From: Pirellula sp.
GTDB lineage: Bacteria > Planctomycetota > Planctomycetia > Pirellulales > PNKZ01
Reading direction: 5' to 3'
Length of the DNA stretch: 64,000 nt
Assembly (NCBI GenBank): GCA_013822735.1
Contig: PNKZ01000007.1
Span: forward strand, 1-64,000
Both the position numbers and the translations under genes were made by a program. The notes beneath the pieces are model-generated. The model had not been told where the DNA came from and did not search any database. It was given only the letters and a program-made list of their open reading frames with translations. Below, piece after piece: positions 28,133-36,989 of the stretch (positions are counted from its first letter, which is position 1; every line of letters starts with the position of its first letter).

Positions 28133-30670
28133 TCATTCGGCGGCCAGAGCCCATTGCATGATGACGGTGAGCGCCACGGTGCCGACGACGATGAACATCA
28201 CGTATTGGCGGAGCTTGCCGGTTTGCACCGCCTTGAGGGAGCGGCCGGCCGAGTAGGTCCAGTTGCCGATGACGTTGACGAATCCGTCGACCACGTAGCG
28301 GTCGATGGCGTCGTCGACTCGCGAAAGGGCTTTCACGCCCACGGCAAGCTTGTCGATAAAGACGTCGATCAGATTCTTGTCGATCTTGGAGATGATCGAC
28401 GAAACGAAGAACAACGGCTTGATGAAGATGAAGTTGTAGAGCTCGTCGAAGTACCACTTGTGCACGAGGAAGTAGTAGATCGGGTTGAATTGCCGTTTGA
28501 CGTCGGCCGCGTCGAGCTTGTGCACGCCGTAGAAGAGCGTGGCGAGCAAAAAGCCGCCGGCGGCCGTGGCCGATGCGATAAGCGTAGCGATGAGATGCAC
28601 CGAGGGGGCGTGACTCAAGTATTCCGCCGGATACGACAAGGCGGGGAGCAAAACGCCGGTGCCGATTTCGCCGGCCGGGCGGGCTTGCTCCAGCAAGTTC
28701 GTAAGCGAGAGACCGAAAAACGGCATCGTCCAGCCGACGCTGACGGCAAATACCGACAGAATCACCAACGGCACGTACATCACCTTCGGCGATTCGTGCG
28801 CGTGGTCGTACACGTGATGGTCGCGGGGCTTGCCCGAGAACGTCATGTACCAGAGGCGGAACATGTAGAAGGCGGTCATCGCGGCGCCGCCGGCGAAACC
28901 GTAGAGCAAAATGCCGTGGGCCGGGTTTTGCTTCGTGAACATCACGGCCTGCGCGACGATGGCGTCTTTCGAATAGAACCCGGAGAAGAGGGGCGTACCG
29001 ATGATCGCCAAGCAACCGGCGAGCATCGTGTAAGCGGTCCAAGGCATCTTCTTGCGAAGGCCCCCCATGCGGAACATGTCGTTCGTATGGCAGGCGTGGA
29101 TCACGGAGCCGGAACACATGAAGAGCAAGCTCTTGAAAAAGGCATGCGTAATCAGGTGGAACAAGCCGGCCGACCAACCGCCGATGCCGAGCGCCAACAT
29201 CATGTAACCGAGCTGGCTCACGGTGCTGTATGCCAGCACGCGTTTGATGTCGGACGCGGTGATGGCGATCGTGGCGGCGATGAAGAGCGTGATCAGGCCG
29301 ATGTAGGCGATGACGAGCAGCACTTCCGGCGTGAACATCGGATAGAACCGGCCGACGAGATAAACGCCGGCGGCGACCATCGTGGCAGAGTGCACGAGCG
29401 CGGAGACCGGCGTGGGGCCTTCCATGGCGTCGGGCAACCAGACGTGCAGCGGGAACTGAGCGCTCTTACCGACGCAGCCGCAGAAGATGCCGAGGCCGGC
29501 AATGACCAAAAGCCAGTAGCCGAGCTTCTCGGAACGCCACGTTTCAATCTGCTTTGCCGTCGGCTCGACGCCGCGGGCAATCTCATCCGACGCGGCCTGT
29601 AGCACCATGCCGTCGGGCGTGCGGAGTTCGTAATTATGGGCCGAGTTGCGGACTTGCGAGAAGAGCCCCTGCTGGCCGTCGACGTCGCCGAACGCGAACG
29701 TGCCGAGGCTTCCCCACAAAGCCATGAGGCCGATGATCATGCCGAAGTCGCCGACGCGATTGACGATGAATGCCTTGTTGGCCGCGTTCGAGGCGCTCTT
29801 GCGCTCGATGTAGAAGCCGATCAGGAAGTAGGAGCAGACGCCCACCAATTCCCAGAAGACGAACACCATCGCGATGTTGCCGGCGATCACCAGGCCCAAC
29901 ATGCTGAAGCAGAAGAGCGACAGGTATTGGAAAAAGCGATGGAAGCGGCCGGGGCGATGGAGATAGTCGTAGCCGGCCGGCGGCGGAGGAAGATCGGAAT
30001 GGCCGTGGCCGTGATCGTCGTGCTCCGCATCGTCATGCGCGTGGGCATGTGCATCGTGCGCCCCGTGGCCGTGGCCCGCGTGACCATGCCCGTGTCCTCG
30101 ATAGCCCTTGGTGACGAGCACTTGGGTATCGGTGATGTCGTGCAGCTCATCGTGCATGTAGCCGATGGCGTAGAAATGGATGCATGACGCGATCAGCGTC
30201 ACCATCGTGAACATGCAAACGGTCAGCGCGTCGATGTAATAGCTGATCGTGATCTTGAGGTCACCGAACTGGCCGAGCGTGTACCAAGTGCCCGTGTATG
30301 CGACCGGCTTGTGAACTTCATGTACGGCGTGTTCGTCGTGGCCGTGCGAGTCCGCGGCGTGCGTGTCGGCCAAAGATGCAAGCCGCATCGGCGACGGCGA
30401 GTTGGACGCATCAACTGGTAGCGGCGACACGGCGGCGTGCTCGTCGCCGTGATGGCCGCCGGGTGCGGCAACGCCGTTGGCGCCGATCCACGAAACGAAG
30501 GCGATCAGCGACAGAATGAACGACGTAACGATCGCACCGGCCGCCACGTACGACGCCAGAATGCCCTTCTTCCCCATGCGCGGGCCGAAGAACACGATGA
30601 GCGTGAACGACGCCAGCGGCAGGAGCCAGGCGATGCACAACAGCTTCGGTAGCAGTACGTCCAAATCCAT
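28133..30670 (-). CDS. nuoL: NADH dehydrogenase I subunit L with His-rich insertions
   Basis: 845 residues against about 610-700 for typical NuoL. It is the distal antiporter-like subunit, with a C-terminal extension that carries the long lateral helix. Core motifs: VFVFWELVGVCSYFLIGFY, NAANKAFIVNRVGDFGMII, KSAQFPLHVWLPDAMEGPTP and VLAYSTVSQLGYMMLALG. Two loops are expanded: residues about 71-122 with nine His, and about 191-225, a nearly pure His/Gly/Asp/Ala run with thirteen His (RGHGHGHAGHGHGAHDAHAH). The loops are near the N-terminus and likely face the periplasm. Their role may be metal or proton binding. Confidence 0.95.
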   Translation of the reverse strand: MDLDVLLPKLLCIAWLLPLASFTLIVFFGPRMGKKGILASYVAAGAIVTSFILSLIAFVSWIGANGVAAPGGHHGDEHAAVSPLPVDASNSPSPMRLASLADTHAADSHGHDEHAVHEVHKPVAYTGTWYTLGQFGDLKITISYYIDALTVCMFTMVTLIASCIHFYAIGYMHDELHDITDTQVLVTKGYRGHGHGHAGHGHGAHDAHAHAHDDAEHDDHGHGHSDLPPPPAGYDYLHRPGRFHRFFQYLSLFCFSMLGLVIAGNIAMVFVFWELVGVCSYFLIGFYIERKSASNAANKAFIVNRVGDFGMIIGLMALWGSLGTFAFGDVDGQQGLFSQVRNSAHNYELRTPDGMVLQAASDEIARGVEPTAKQIETWRSEKLGYWLLVIAGLGIFCGCVGKSAQFPLHVWLPDAMEGPTPVSALVHSATMVAAGVYLVGRFYPMFTPEVLLVIAYIGLITLFIAATIAITASDIKRVLAYSTVSQLGYMMLALGIGGWSAGLFHLITHAFFKSLLFMCSGSVIHACHTNDMFRMGGLRKKMPWTAYTMLAGCLAIIGTPLFSGFYSKDAIVAQAVMFTKQNPAHGILLYGFAGGAAMTAFYMFRLWYMTFSGKPRDHHVYDHAHESPKVMYVPLVILSVFAVSVGWTMPFFGLSLTNLLEQARPAGEIGTGVLLPALSYPAEYLSHAPSVHLIATLIASATAAGGFLLATLFYGVHKLDAADVKRQFNPIYYFLVHKWYFDELYNFIFIKPLFFVSSIISKIDKNLIDVFIDKLAVGVKALSRVDDAIDRYVVDGFVNVIGNWTYSAGRSLKAVQTGKLRQYVMFIVVGTVALTVIMQWALAAE

Positions 30671-30698
30671 GAGAGCGCTTGACTATTTGGTGTTTCGG

Positions 30699-31043
30699 CT
30701 ATCCCTTCAACTCGTTGGCGCGATCGACGTCGACGGTTGAGTGGTTGTTGTAGAAATTCAAAGTGATCGCGAGTGCCACGGCGGCTTCGGCGGCGGCCAG
30801 CACGATGACGAACAAGGCAATAAATTGACCGTCGAGCCCGAGCGAGAAGGCGCCGTCTTTTTGCAGGAACTTGCTGCCGAGCGCTACGAAGTTGATGTTG
30901 GCGCCGTTGAGCACCAATTCGATGCCCATGAGTACGCCGAGCGCATTGCGTTTGACGGCCATGCAGACGACGCCGCAGGCAAACATAATCGCGCCGACCA
31001 CCATGAAGTGCGCGACGCCGACGGGTTCGGTAAGCAGATTCAT
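30699..31043 (-). CDS. nuoK: NADH dehydrogenase I subunit K
   Basis: 114 residues, normal for the family. Three membrane helices are visible. GVVCMAVKRNALGVLMGIEL carries the conserved Glu of the proton path, followed by VLNGANINFVA. The third helix FVIVLAAAEAAVALAI holds the second Glu. The tail ANELKG is polar. It lies 28 bases upstream of nuoL and 54 downstream of nuoJ, within one transcript. Confidence 0.95.
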   Translation of the reverse strand: MNLLTEPVGVAHFMVVGAIMFACGVVCMAVKRNALGVLMGIELVLNGANINFVALGSKFLQKDGAFSLGLDGQFIALFVIVLAAAEAAVALAITLNFYNNHSTVDVDRANELKG

Positions 31044-31097
31044 ATCCGAGTCAAACCTTGCAGTGGCTTACAATACTGTGACTTACAACTCAGCAGC

Positions 31098-31694
31098 TTA
31101 CGATTCGATTTGCGAGGGAGACCGACGACGCTTCGTGCGAGCCAAGTAGGCCGCACCGACCAGAACGACGAGCAAGTGCATCGAGACGATTTCAAACGGC
31201 AGCAAATAACTGCTCATGCCGGGCTTGAGCGATTCGGGGCGATCGGCGTCGAGCTTGTCGACGCGCACGCCCAAGAGGCCGACGCCGATCGGCGTCGCCG
31301 TCGGTTCCATGACGGCAGGAGCAGGCTCGCCGCCGCGCCAATCGGGCACGCTGAACGCCACGGGAATGAGCAGGGCCAAAAGCGCCCCGGCTACGAGTGA
31401 CGCCAATAGCCAATCGCCGCCGCCGGTCTTCATGCTGACAAACGGCCCTTGCGCCGTGAGCATCACGCCGAACACGAGCAGCACAAGCGTGCCGCCGACG
31501 TAGATCATGATCTGCATCGCGCCGACGAAATCGGCCCCGGCCAAGAAGAACAACCCGGCCGTTGCGGCGAGCGCGACGATGAGATATAGCGCCATCCGCA
31601 CGACGCTGCTCGCGACGACGACGCCGACGGCGAACGCCGAGGCGAGTAGCCCGAAGAGCAAGAAAAAGAACGAATGCCAGTTGATCGAATCCAC
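31098..31694 (-). CDS. nuoJ: NADH dehydrogenase I subunit J
   Basis: 198 residues from a GTG start (MDSINWHSFFFLLFGLLASA) two bases after the nuoH stop. Five membrane helices are expected. The conserved segment VGAMQIMIYVGGTLVLLVFGVML, including the pi-bulge helix, is clear. A loop of about 55 residues (about 110-165) before the last helix is longer than usual. The C-terminus LVVLVGAAYLARTKRR is typical. It helps connect the quinone chamber to the antiporter arm. Confidence 0.94.
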   Translation of the reverse strand: MDSINWHSFFFLLFGLLASAFAVGVVVASSVVRMALYLIVALAATAGLFFLAGADFVGAMQIMIYVGGTLVLLVFGVMLTAQGPFVSMKTGGGDWLLASLVAGALLALLIPVAFSVPDWRGGEPAPAVMEPTATPIGVGLLGVRVDKLDADRPESLKPGMSSYLLPFEIVSMHLLVVLVGAAYLARTKRRRSPSQIES

Positions 31695-31696
31695 GC

Positions 31697-32989
31697 CTAA
31701 CTGCCTTTCGTCACACGGTGAGAAACGGACGCGGTCTTATCGGCCGACGGCTGCCCGGGAGAAGCTTCGCCGGCCGTTTTCGCCGCCGGCTTCGCGGAGT
31801 CTTTCGACTTCGCGGGGGCGGCCGTGTCCGCTTCGGTTACGACATAACGATCGCCGTAGGAAGTTTTGAGAAGCACGCCCCCCGGGAACTGACGCTGCCA
31901 GAACGTCGCTCCGAGGAACATCACGGCGGCGATCGGCACGCAGAACTTCAAGCACATCTTCATGACCTGATCGATACGAAGCCGCGGCAGCGTCCAGCGA
32001 ACCCAAATCATGACGATGACGAAGAGCGACGTCTTGCCGACGAAATTCACGAGACCGAGGAAATTACCGATGTAGCCGGCAATCGGGCCGGTTTCGTGCG
32101 TAAGTCCGAGCCAACCGGTAATCGGCACCGGGCCGTTCCAGCCGCCGAAGAAGAGAATGGTCGCGAGCCCGCTCACGGCGAACATCGAACCGTATTCGGC
32201 CATGAAGAAGTAGCTCCAGCGAATGCCGGAGTATTCCGTATGGAAGCCGGCGACGAGCTCGCTTTCGGCTTCCGCCAAGTCGAACGGAGCACGATTTACA
32301 CTGGCCAAGGCGCACGTGAAGTACACCCAAAAGATGATGAACGTAAACGGATCGTGCAGGATCAACCAGTTGGTGAACCAGCCTTCTTGAAAGGTGCCGA
32401 TTTGGACAAGGTCCATCGTGCCGGTGATGAGCACCGGAACGACCACACACATGCCGAGCGGCACTTCGTAGCTGACGACCTGAGCCGCTTCACGCATAGC
32501 GCCGAAGAGCGACCATTTCGAAGCCGAGGCGTAGCCGCCGAGGATGACGCCGAAAACTTCGAGCCCGAGCACGGCGAGAATGAAGAACACGCCGGTATTG
32601 ATGGGAATGGCAACCCAACCGTCGCTAAACGGCAGCGCCATCAGCGCCGCGAACGACGCGCAAAAGCTGATATAGGGAGCAATACGGAAGAGGAGCCCGT
32701 CGGCCCCGTCGGGCATCAAGTCTTCTTTGGTGATGAGCTTGATGCCGTCGGCCAAGCTTTGCAGCCAGCCGAACATGCCGCCGACGCGGGTCGGACCGAG
32801 GCGGTCTTGAATACGACCGGAAACCTTACGCTCGGCCCAAATGAAGAACAGCGCGCCCACCGCGCCGACTTGGATCAACAGCGCGCAGTGGATCAGGCCG
32901 GTCAGCAGATACGCCGCCCAACTCCACATGTATTGCGAAAAGAACTCAGCCACGAGTGTGTTGTTCCTCAACGAGCCCAAACCGGGCAT
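31697..32989 (-). CDS. nuoH: NADH dehydrogenase I subunit H
   Basis: 430 residues from the ATG at 32989. A GTG at 32953 with GAGGAAC about 10 bases upstream is a credible alternative start. Membrane subunit that forms the quinone tunnel with NuoB and NuoD. Signatures: ERKVSGRIQDRLGPTRVG, SLADGIKLITKED, RAPFDLAEAESELVAGFHTE and FFMAEYGSMF. The last 55 residues (after GATFWQRQFPGG) form a Lys/Ala/Ser-rich tail that is not usual and is probably cytosolic. It lies 156 bases downstream of nuoD. Confidence 0.95.
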   Translation of the reverse strand: MPGLGSLRNNTLVAEFFSQYMWSWAAYLLTGLIHCALLIQVGAVGALFFIWAERKVSGRIQDRLGPTRVGGMFGWLQSLADGIKLITKEDLMPDGADGLLFRIAPYISFCASFAALMALPFSDGWVAIPINTGVFFILAVLGLEVFGVILGGYASASKWSLFGAMREAAQVVSYEVPLGMCVVVPVLITGTMDLVQIGTFQEGWFTNWLILHDPFTFIIFWVYFTCALASVNRAPFDLAEAESELVAGFHTEYSGIRWSYFFMAEYGSMFAVSGLATILFFGGWNGPVPITGWLGLTHETGPIAGYIGNFLGLVNFVGKTSLFVIVMIWVRWTLPRLRIDQVMKMCLKFCVPIAAVMFLGATFWQRQFPGGVLLKTSYGDRYVVTEADTAAPAKSKDSAKPAAKTAGEASPGQPSADKTASVSHRVTKGS

Positions 32990-33145
32990 CTTGCCCGGCC
33001 GAGGCGGTTAGCTACTCGGCCCGACTTTTAAGACCGTGGAATATGGCACACGCCGCCGGCATTCCACAAGTACCCGACAATTTGTTTTTTGATTGCGATT
33101 CCAACGAACTAACCGGACGGCTTACGCCTCCCGTTCGCCTTTGAT

Positions 33146-34351
33146 TTAGCGATCGATTTCTCCCATCACGATATCGAGCGAACCGACGATCGCGGGAACG
33201 TCGGCGATCAGACAGCCGCGGCAAAGTTCATGCGTTACGCAGAGATTCGAGAAGCAGCTGCTCCGGGCACGAACGCGCCACGGAATCGAGGTGCCGTCGC
33301 TCACGAGATAGAAGCCCATCTGGCCGCGCGGGGCTTCCGTCTCGAGATACACTTCGCCCTTGGGTAACTTTTCGTTCAGCTTTACCGGAATACCGTGCGT
33401 GCCCGAGGCCCGGCTGTAGCGATCGATGGCTTGGCGCACGATGTCGATCGACTGCATGACTTCCAGCATACGGACGTAGAACCGGTGCCAACAATCGCCG
33501 AGCACCGCGACGCCCGGCACCGCCGGATATTTGTGGTCGTTCGGGTAGTGACCGTTCTTTTGCACGATCACTTCGAAGGCGTAGCCGTCGTAGAGTTCGG
33601 TGTACCGCTCTTCGCCGTCGCGGCGGAGATCCCAATCGACGCCGCTGCCGCGCAGCACCGGGCCGCTCGTGCCGTAGCCGATCGCTTGTTCGGCGGACAT
33701 GATGCCGATGGCGGCCGTGCGACGTACGAAGATGGCGTTGGTCGTGAGCAGCGCGTGATATTCTTCAATGATCGGCAGCAGCTGCGTGAGGAAGTCTTCA
33801 CACTCCTGCAACCAGCCCGGCGGCAGATCGTGCGTGGCGCCGCCGACGGTGAGATAGCTGTACGTGAGCCGTGCGCCGCACGCCTTCTCGAAGAGATCGA
33901 GAATCTTTTCGCGTTCGCGGAAGGCATAAAGAAACGGACTAAACGACCCGAGATCGAGACCATACGCGCCCATGCCGACCAAGTGACTGGCGATGCGCCC
34001 CATTTCGGCGATGATTACGCGCAGGTGCTTGGCCTTCTCCGGCAACTCGAGCTTAAGCAGCTTTTCGACCGTGAGCGCCCAGCCGAGGTTCATATTCATG
34101 CCGGCCAGATAATCCATCCGGTCGGTATAGGGAATGTACTGCCGCGGCGTGAGGTTCTCGCCGATCTTCTCGGCACAACGATGCAGATAGCCGATGTGCG
34201 GCGTGACTTCGGAAACAATTTCGCCGTCGGTACGCAGCACCAGGCGCAGCACGCCGTGGGTGCTCGGATGCTGCGGACCCATGTTGACGAGCATCTCGTC
34301 GGTGCGAACGTCGAATTCGATGATTCGCGGATCGCCTAAATCGGTGGCCAT
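33146..34351 (-). CDS. nuoD: NADH dehydrogenase I subunit D (49-kDa)
   Basis: 401 residues. The soluble arm subunit that lines the quinone site, related to hydrogenase large subunits. The start is at MATDLGDPRIIEFDVRTDEM, followed by VNMGPQHPSTHGVLRLVLR. Further motifs: YIPYTDRMDYLAGMNMN, RIASHLVGMGAYGLDLGSF and CEDFLTQLLP. The C-terminus DVPAIVGSLDIVMGEIDR is complete. It is a separate gene from nuoC (117 bases apart, with a palindromic repeat in the gap), not the nuoCD fusion of enterobacteria. Confidence 0.96.
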   Translation of the reverse strand: MATDLGDPRIIEFDVRTDEMLVNMGPQHPSTHGVLRLVLRTDGEIVSEVTPHIGYLHRCAEKIGENLTPRQYIPYTDRMDYLAGMNMNLGWALTVEKLLKLELPEKAKHLRVIIAEMGRIASHLVGMGAYGLDLGSFSPFLYAFREREKILDLFEKACGARLTYSYLTVGGATHDLPPGWLQECEDFLTQLLPIIEEYHALLTTNAIFVRRTAAIGIMSAEQAIGYGTSGPVLRGSGVDWDLRRDGEERYTELYDGYAFEVIVQKNGHYPNDHKYPAVPGVAVLGDCWHRFYVRMLEVMQSIDIVRQAIDRYSRASGTHGIPVKLNEKLPKGEVYLETEAPRGQMGFYLVSDGTSIPWRVRARSSCFSNLCVTHELCRGCLIADVPAIVGSLDIVMGEIDR

Positions 34352-34383
34352 AAGAGGCGCTCTTCAGTTTCTGCTGTTGAATA

Positions 34384-34469
34384 ACGAATGTCGAAATCCG
34401 AATGACGAACGAAGCACGAAGCCGGAATGACGAATCGACTTGATTCGTCATTCGAACTTCGACATTCGT
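34384..34469. repeat. Nested palindrome between nuoC and nuoD
   Basis: Outer arms ACGAATGTCGAA (34384-34395) and TTCGACATTCGT (34458-34469) are exact reverse complements. Inner arms AATGACGAAT (34426-34435) and ATTCGTCATT (34443-34452) form a second hairpin. The right arm reaches the last base of the nuoC stop codon. The short words TCGAA and GACGAA recur throughout, so the element may have grown from small tandem units. It is inside an operon, so it may modulate read-through or mRNA decay instead of ending transcription. Confidence 0.75.
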
Positions 34470-34996
34470 CATTTGCCGCGTATGCCATGGTACTCCAGCG
34501 GCATCTCGTAATCTTTGCGCAGCGGATGGCCGACCCAATCTTCCGGGCAGAGGATCCGTCGCAGCGCCGGGTGGCCGATGAAGCGAACACCGCTGAGGTC
34601 GAACACTTCGCGCTCGTGCCAATCGGCGGTCGGCCAAATGCCCGCGACCGACGGCACCTCGGGCAGTTCGCCTGCGACATCCCCTTTCCAGCGCGGCAGA
34701 ATCACCTTGAGCACCAAGCTGTGCTTGTGCGTCAAACTCCAAAGGTGATACACCACTTCCGTGTGTGGCTGCCAATCGACCTTTGCCGCCTTCTTCGGAT
34801 CGAGTTCGAGATAGTCGACGCCGGAAATACAGTTGAGGTAGTTGAAGCGCAGGTCTTTTTCATCGCGCAGGTACAAGCAAACGTCGGCGAGCGCCGGCGG
34901 GGCCACCTCAATCCACGGATCGAGATTCGTGGATTTGGCGCCCGTGATTTGGTCGCCGAACTTCTTTTTAAGGCGATCGAGAAGTGCTTGGCTCAT
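34469..34996 (-). CDS. nuoC: NADH dehydrogenase I subunit C (30-kDa)
   Basis: 175 residues. The family signature ADWHEREVFDLSGVRFIGHP followed by ALRRILCPEDWVGHPLRKDY is complete and near the C-terminus. The N-terminal half is the usual mixed domain (MSQALLDRLKKKFGDQITGA). It contacts NuoD and NuoB in the peripheral arm. nuoA lies 78 bases upstream, where nuoB normally sits, and no nuoB is present. The stop abuts a palindromic repeat. Confidence 0.95.
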   Translation of the reverse strand: MSQALLDRLKKKFGDQITGAKSTNLDPWIEVAPPALADVCLYLRDEKDLRFNYLNCISGVDYLELDPKKAAKVDWQPHTEVVYHLWSLTHKHSLVLKVILPRWKGDVAGELPEVPSVAGIWPTADWHEREVFDLSGVRFIGHPALRRILCPEDWVGHPLRKDYEMPLEYHGIRGK

Positions 34997-35074
34997 AGGA
35001 TTGTGATTCTTTTCACAAGTTGTCGGACGAAGCTATTCGCGATTCAAAATCCAAACAAGGCATCCGTGCAGACG

Positions 35075-35704
35075 CTAACCGGCGAGCACCGAATCCGAAC
35101 CTTCCAGCACGCGCGGCGTGAAGCCCGCCGGCTGGGCTCGTTCATCGGCGACGGCACGCACCCAATCCAAATCGCCGCGACTCCAGACATAGGCAAAGCC
35201 GACCATGAGCACGGCGAAAAACACGAGGATGTCGCCGATCGACGTCGTCGCCAACAACGAAGCGCTGTCACGCACGGCTTTGTCGTTTGTCGCGCGGTCG
35301 GCATTCACATCGGCAACGACCGGATGCTGCACGCCGAGCTCGCGCTGAACGGCGGCGGCATGAGGCGTGAGCACCGGCGGTCCGGAACCATCGGCCGAAG
35401 ACTGAACTACGGCGAAGTTCGGATCGGTGAGATGCGTCGCCTTACCGAAGGCCGCTGCCCACGGAAAGAAGAACGCCACTTCCACATCGAAGATGATGAA
35501 CAGCAGCGCGATCACATAGAACCGCAAGTCGAACTGCACGAAGCTCGAGCCGATCGTGGGCTCACCGCACTCGTACACCGACAACTTCTCATCGTTCGGA
35601 TTCTTCGGGCGCAAGAAGCGACCGACGAGCAAGTTGATGAAGAGAAACAGTGCGCCGATTACAAAAAACAGCGCAAGGTAACCGGCGACGATGGTCGGTG
35701 ACAT
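35075..35704 (-). CDS. nuoA: NADH dehydrogenase I subunit A, with an insertion
   Basis: 209 residues from the ATG at 35704. A GTG two codons earlier is also possible. Three membrane helices: the first at YLALFFVIGALFLFINLLVG, the second after the hallmark YECGEPTIGSSFVQFDLRFY in the region VIALLFIIFDVEVAFFFPWA, and the third at DILVFFAVLMVGFAYVW. The family is normally 118-150 residues. Here a polar stretch of about 65 residues (about 95-158) separates the second and third helices. It is the first gene of the A-C-D block and follows the DUF2203 gene by 156 bases. Confidence 0.94.
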   Translation of the reverse strand: MSPTIVAGYLALFFVIGALFLFINLLVGRFLRPKNPNDEKLSVYECGEPTIGSSFVQFDLRFYVIALLFIIFDVEVAFFFPWAAAFGKATHLTDPNFAVVQSSADGSGPPVLTPHAAAVQRELGVQHPVVADVNADRATNDKAVRDSASLLATTSIGDILVFFAVLMVGFAYVWSRGDLDWVRAVADERAQPAGFTPRVLEGSDSVLAG

Positions 35705-35860
35705 ATCCACGCAGCGCGAGAAGAGATGCTTTGCGCCGAGCGATCGCCGGTGCTAAGCCGAAAAGTCAATCCGGGCATTGTAAGAGACGCCCGATGATTT
35801 GCAAGCCGCGGAAGAGCGTATGCCGACGACGGTTGCGCGCCGTTTGCCGCGACGGTCCGA

Positions 35861-36325
35861 CTAAGCTTCCGGCTTTGCCGAAGCGGCAAATTCCGCCAAG
35901 TCTTGGCGGCCGGAAAAGCCCGCATCCAGTTCGTGCCAGAAGGCGACGTCGGACTCCCCAAGCTTCCAGCAGAGATAAACAATCCGATCGTCCTTGCGCG
36001 CCGGAAAGTCGACCAAGCCGGTCATGACGTCTTTCAACTCGACGCCGAGCGCCAAAAGCTCTTGGGCATACTCCATCAGACGCTCGCGATCGTGCTCCAG
36101 TTCGGTTTCGACTTGAGCGAGCTCGTCGGAATAGACGTTACGGTCGGATTGCTTGCGACCCGACTTGAGTACTGCGAGCCGCTCGCGGCGTTCGACGACT
36201 TCCCGAGCCAGCTCGACAACGTCTTGCACGATGGCCCGCACCAACGGCAGCGTGGCATTCGCTTCTTCTACCGTAAAAAGCTTACGTCCGGCATCCGGCG
36301 TCGCTGCGGAAGGAGAAGTCGACAT
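35861..36325 (-). CDS. DUF2203 family protein
   Basis: 154 residues from the ATG at 36325. An extension further upstream is possible but has no support. The family pattern is visible: RKLFTVEEANATLPLVRAIV at the start, then a long amphipathic helix pair (LVELAREVVERRERL, VETELEHDRERLMEYAQELL), the segment LGVELKDVMTGLVDFPARKD and the C-terminal VYLCWKLGESDVAFWHELD. The function of DUF2203 is unknown. It is soluble and sits between nuoI and nuoA, so it may be an assembly factor, but this is only positional inference. Confidence 0.85.
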   Translation of the reverse strand: MSTSPSAATPDAGRKLFTVEEANATLPLVRAIVQDVVELAREVVERRERLAVLKSGRKQSDRNVYSDELAQVETELEHDRERLMEYAQELLALGVELKDVMTGLVDFPARKDDRIVYLCWKLGESDVAFWHELDAGFSGRQDLAEFAASAKPEA

Positions 36326-36455
36326 GCAAGCGAGCCCCGAGAAAAAGCGAGCCTCTAGAACGATTTGCCGGCCCGCGTGGTCCGGCACTTCCACTCTGCA
36401 CGACCAACGCCGCAATTGCAAGGAACTGCGAGTAAGAAACGCCCGACGGCAACGC

Positions 36456-36989
36456 CTATGAAGCCGTGTTCGGTCCGCCGTGCACCGGGTCTGCAATTAC
36501 CTTCGATTGCGCGATGGCAGTCGGATTGAGCGTGGCACGCCCCCAAGCGACGTCGACCGGCAAACGGGAGAAGTCGACGATGCAACCATCGCGACTGTAG
36601 CAACTCAAGTCGTGCGTCGCACCCATAAAAATGCAATCGACCGGACACGGCTCGACGCACAACGCGCAAAACATGCACTTCGAGTAGTCGATCGTAAAGT
36701 TCGTGACCTGAAAGCCTTTGCTTCCTTCGACACGCTGCTTACCGATGTAGATGCAGTCGACCGGACACGCCTTCGCGCATTGATCGCAGGCGATGCAGGT
36801 CGTGAGATCGTAGCGATGAAAGCCGCGATAGCGCGGCGCGACGGGTACCGGAAGTTCGGGGTACTCAAACTTCTCGGTGAACGTGCGGCGCTCAGGATCG
36901 TACGTCTTGATCCAATAACGGAGCGTGATCACCAATCCTTGCGCCACCGTATAGACGGCGTCGTAGACGTCGCGAAACCACTGCCGCAT
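36456..36989 (-). CDS. nuoI: NADH dehydrogenase I subunit I (two 4Fe-4S ferredoxin)
   Basis: 177 residues. The two 4Fe-4S motifs are CIACDQCAKACPVDC and CMFCALCVEPCPVDC, carrying electrons to the N2 cluster. The N-terminal amphipathic helix region (VAQGLVITLRYWIKTYDPER) is typical. The C-terminal 55 residues (about 122-177) hold two more Cys in DLSCYSRDGC and are a variable tail. It is displaced to the upstream end of the cluster, separated from nuoA by the DUF2203 gene, instead of lying between nuoH and nuoJ. Confidence 0.95.
   Translation of the reverse strand: MRQWFRDVYDAVYTVAQGLVITLRYWIKTYDPERRTFTEKFEYPELPVPVAPRYRGFHRYDLTTCIACDQCAKACPVDCIYIGKQRVEGSKGFQVTNFTIDYSKCMFCALCVEPCPVDCIFMGATHDLSCYSRDGCIVDFSRLPVDVAWGRATLNPTAIAQSKVIADPVHGGPNTAS

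Noticed and set aside
26522-29602. Long plus-strand frames opposite nuoM and nuoL
   Set aside because: They mirror well-identified nuo genes and contain no recognisable domain.
29996-30100. His/Gly repeat in nuoL as a possible inserted mobile segment
   Set aside because: The frame is kept, with no flanking repeats or end motifs, so expansion within the gene is simpler.
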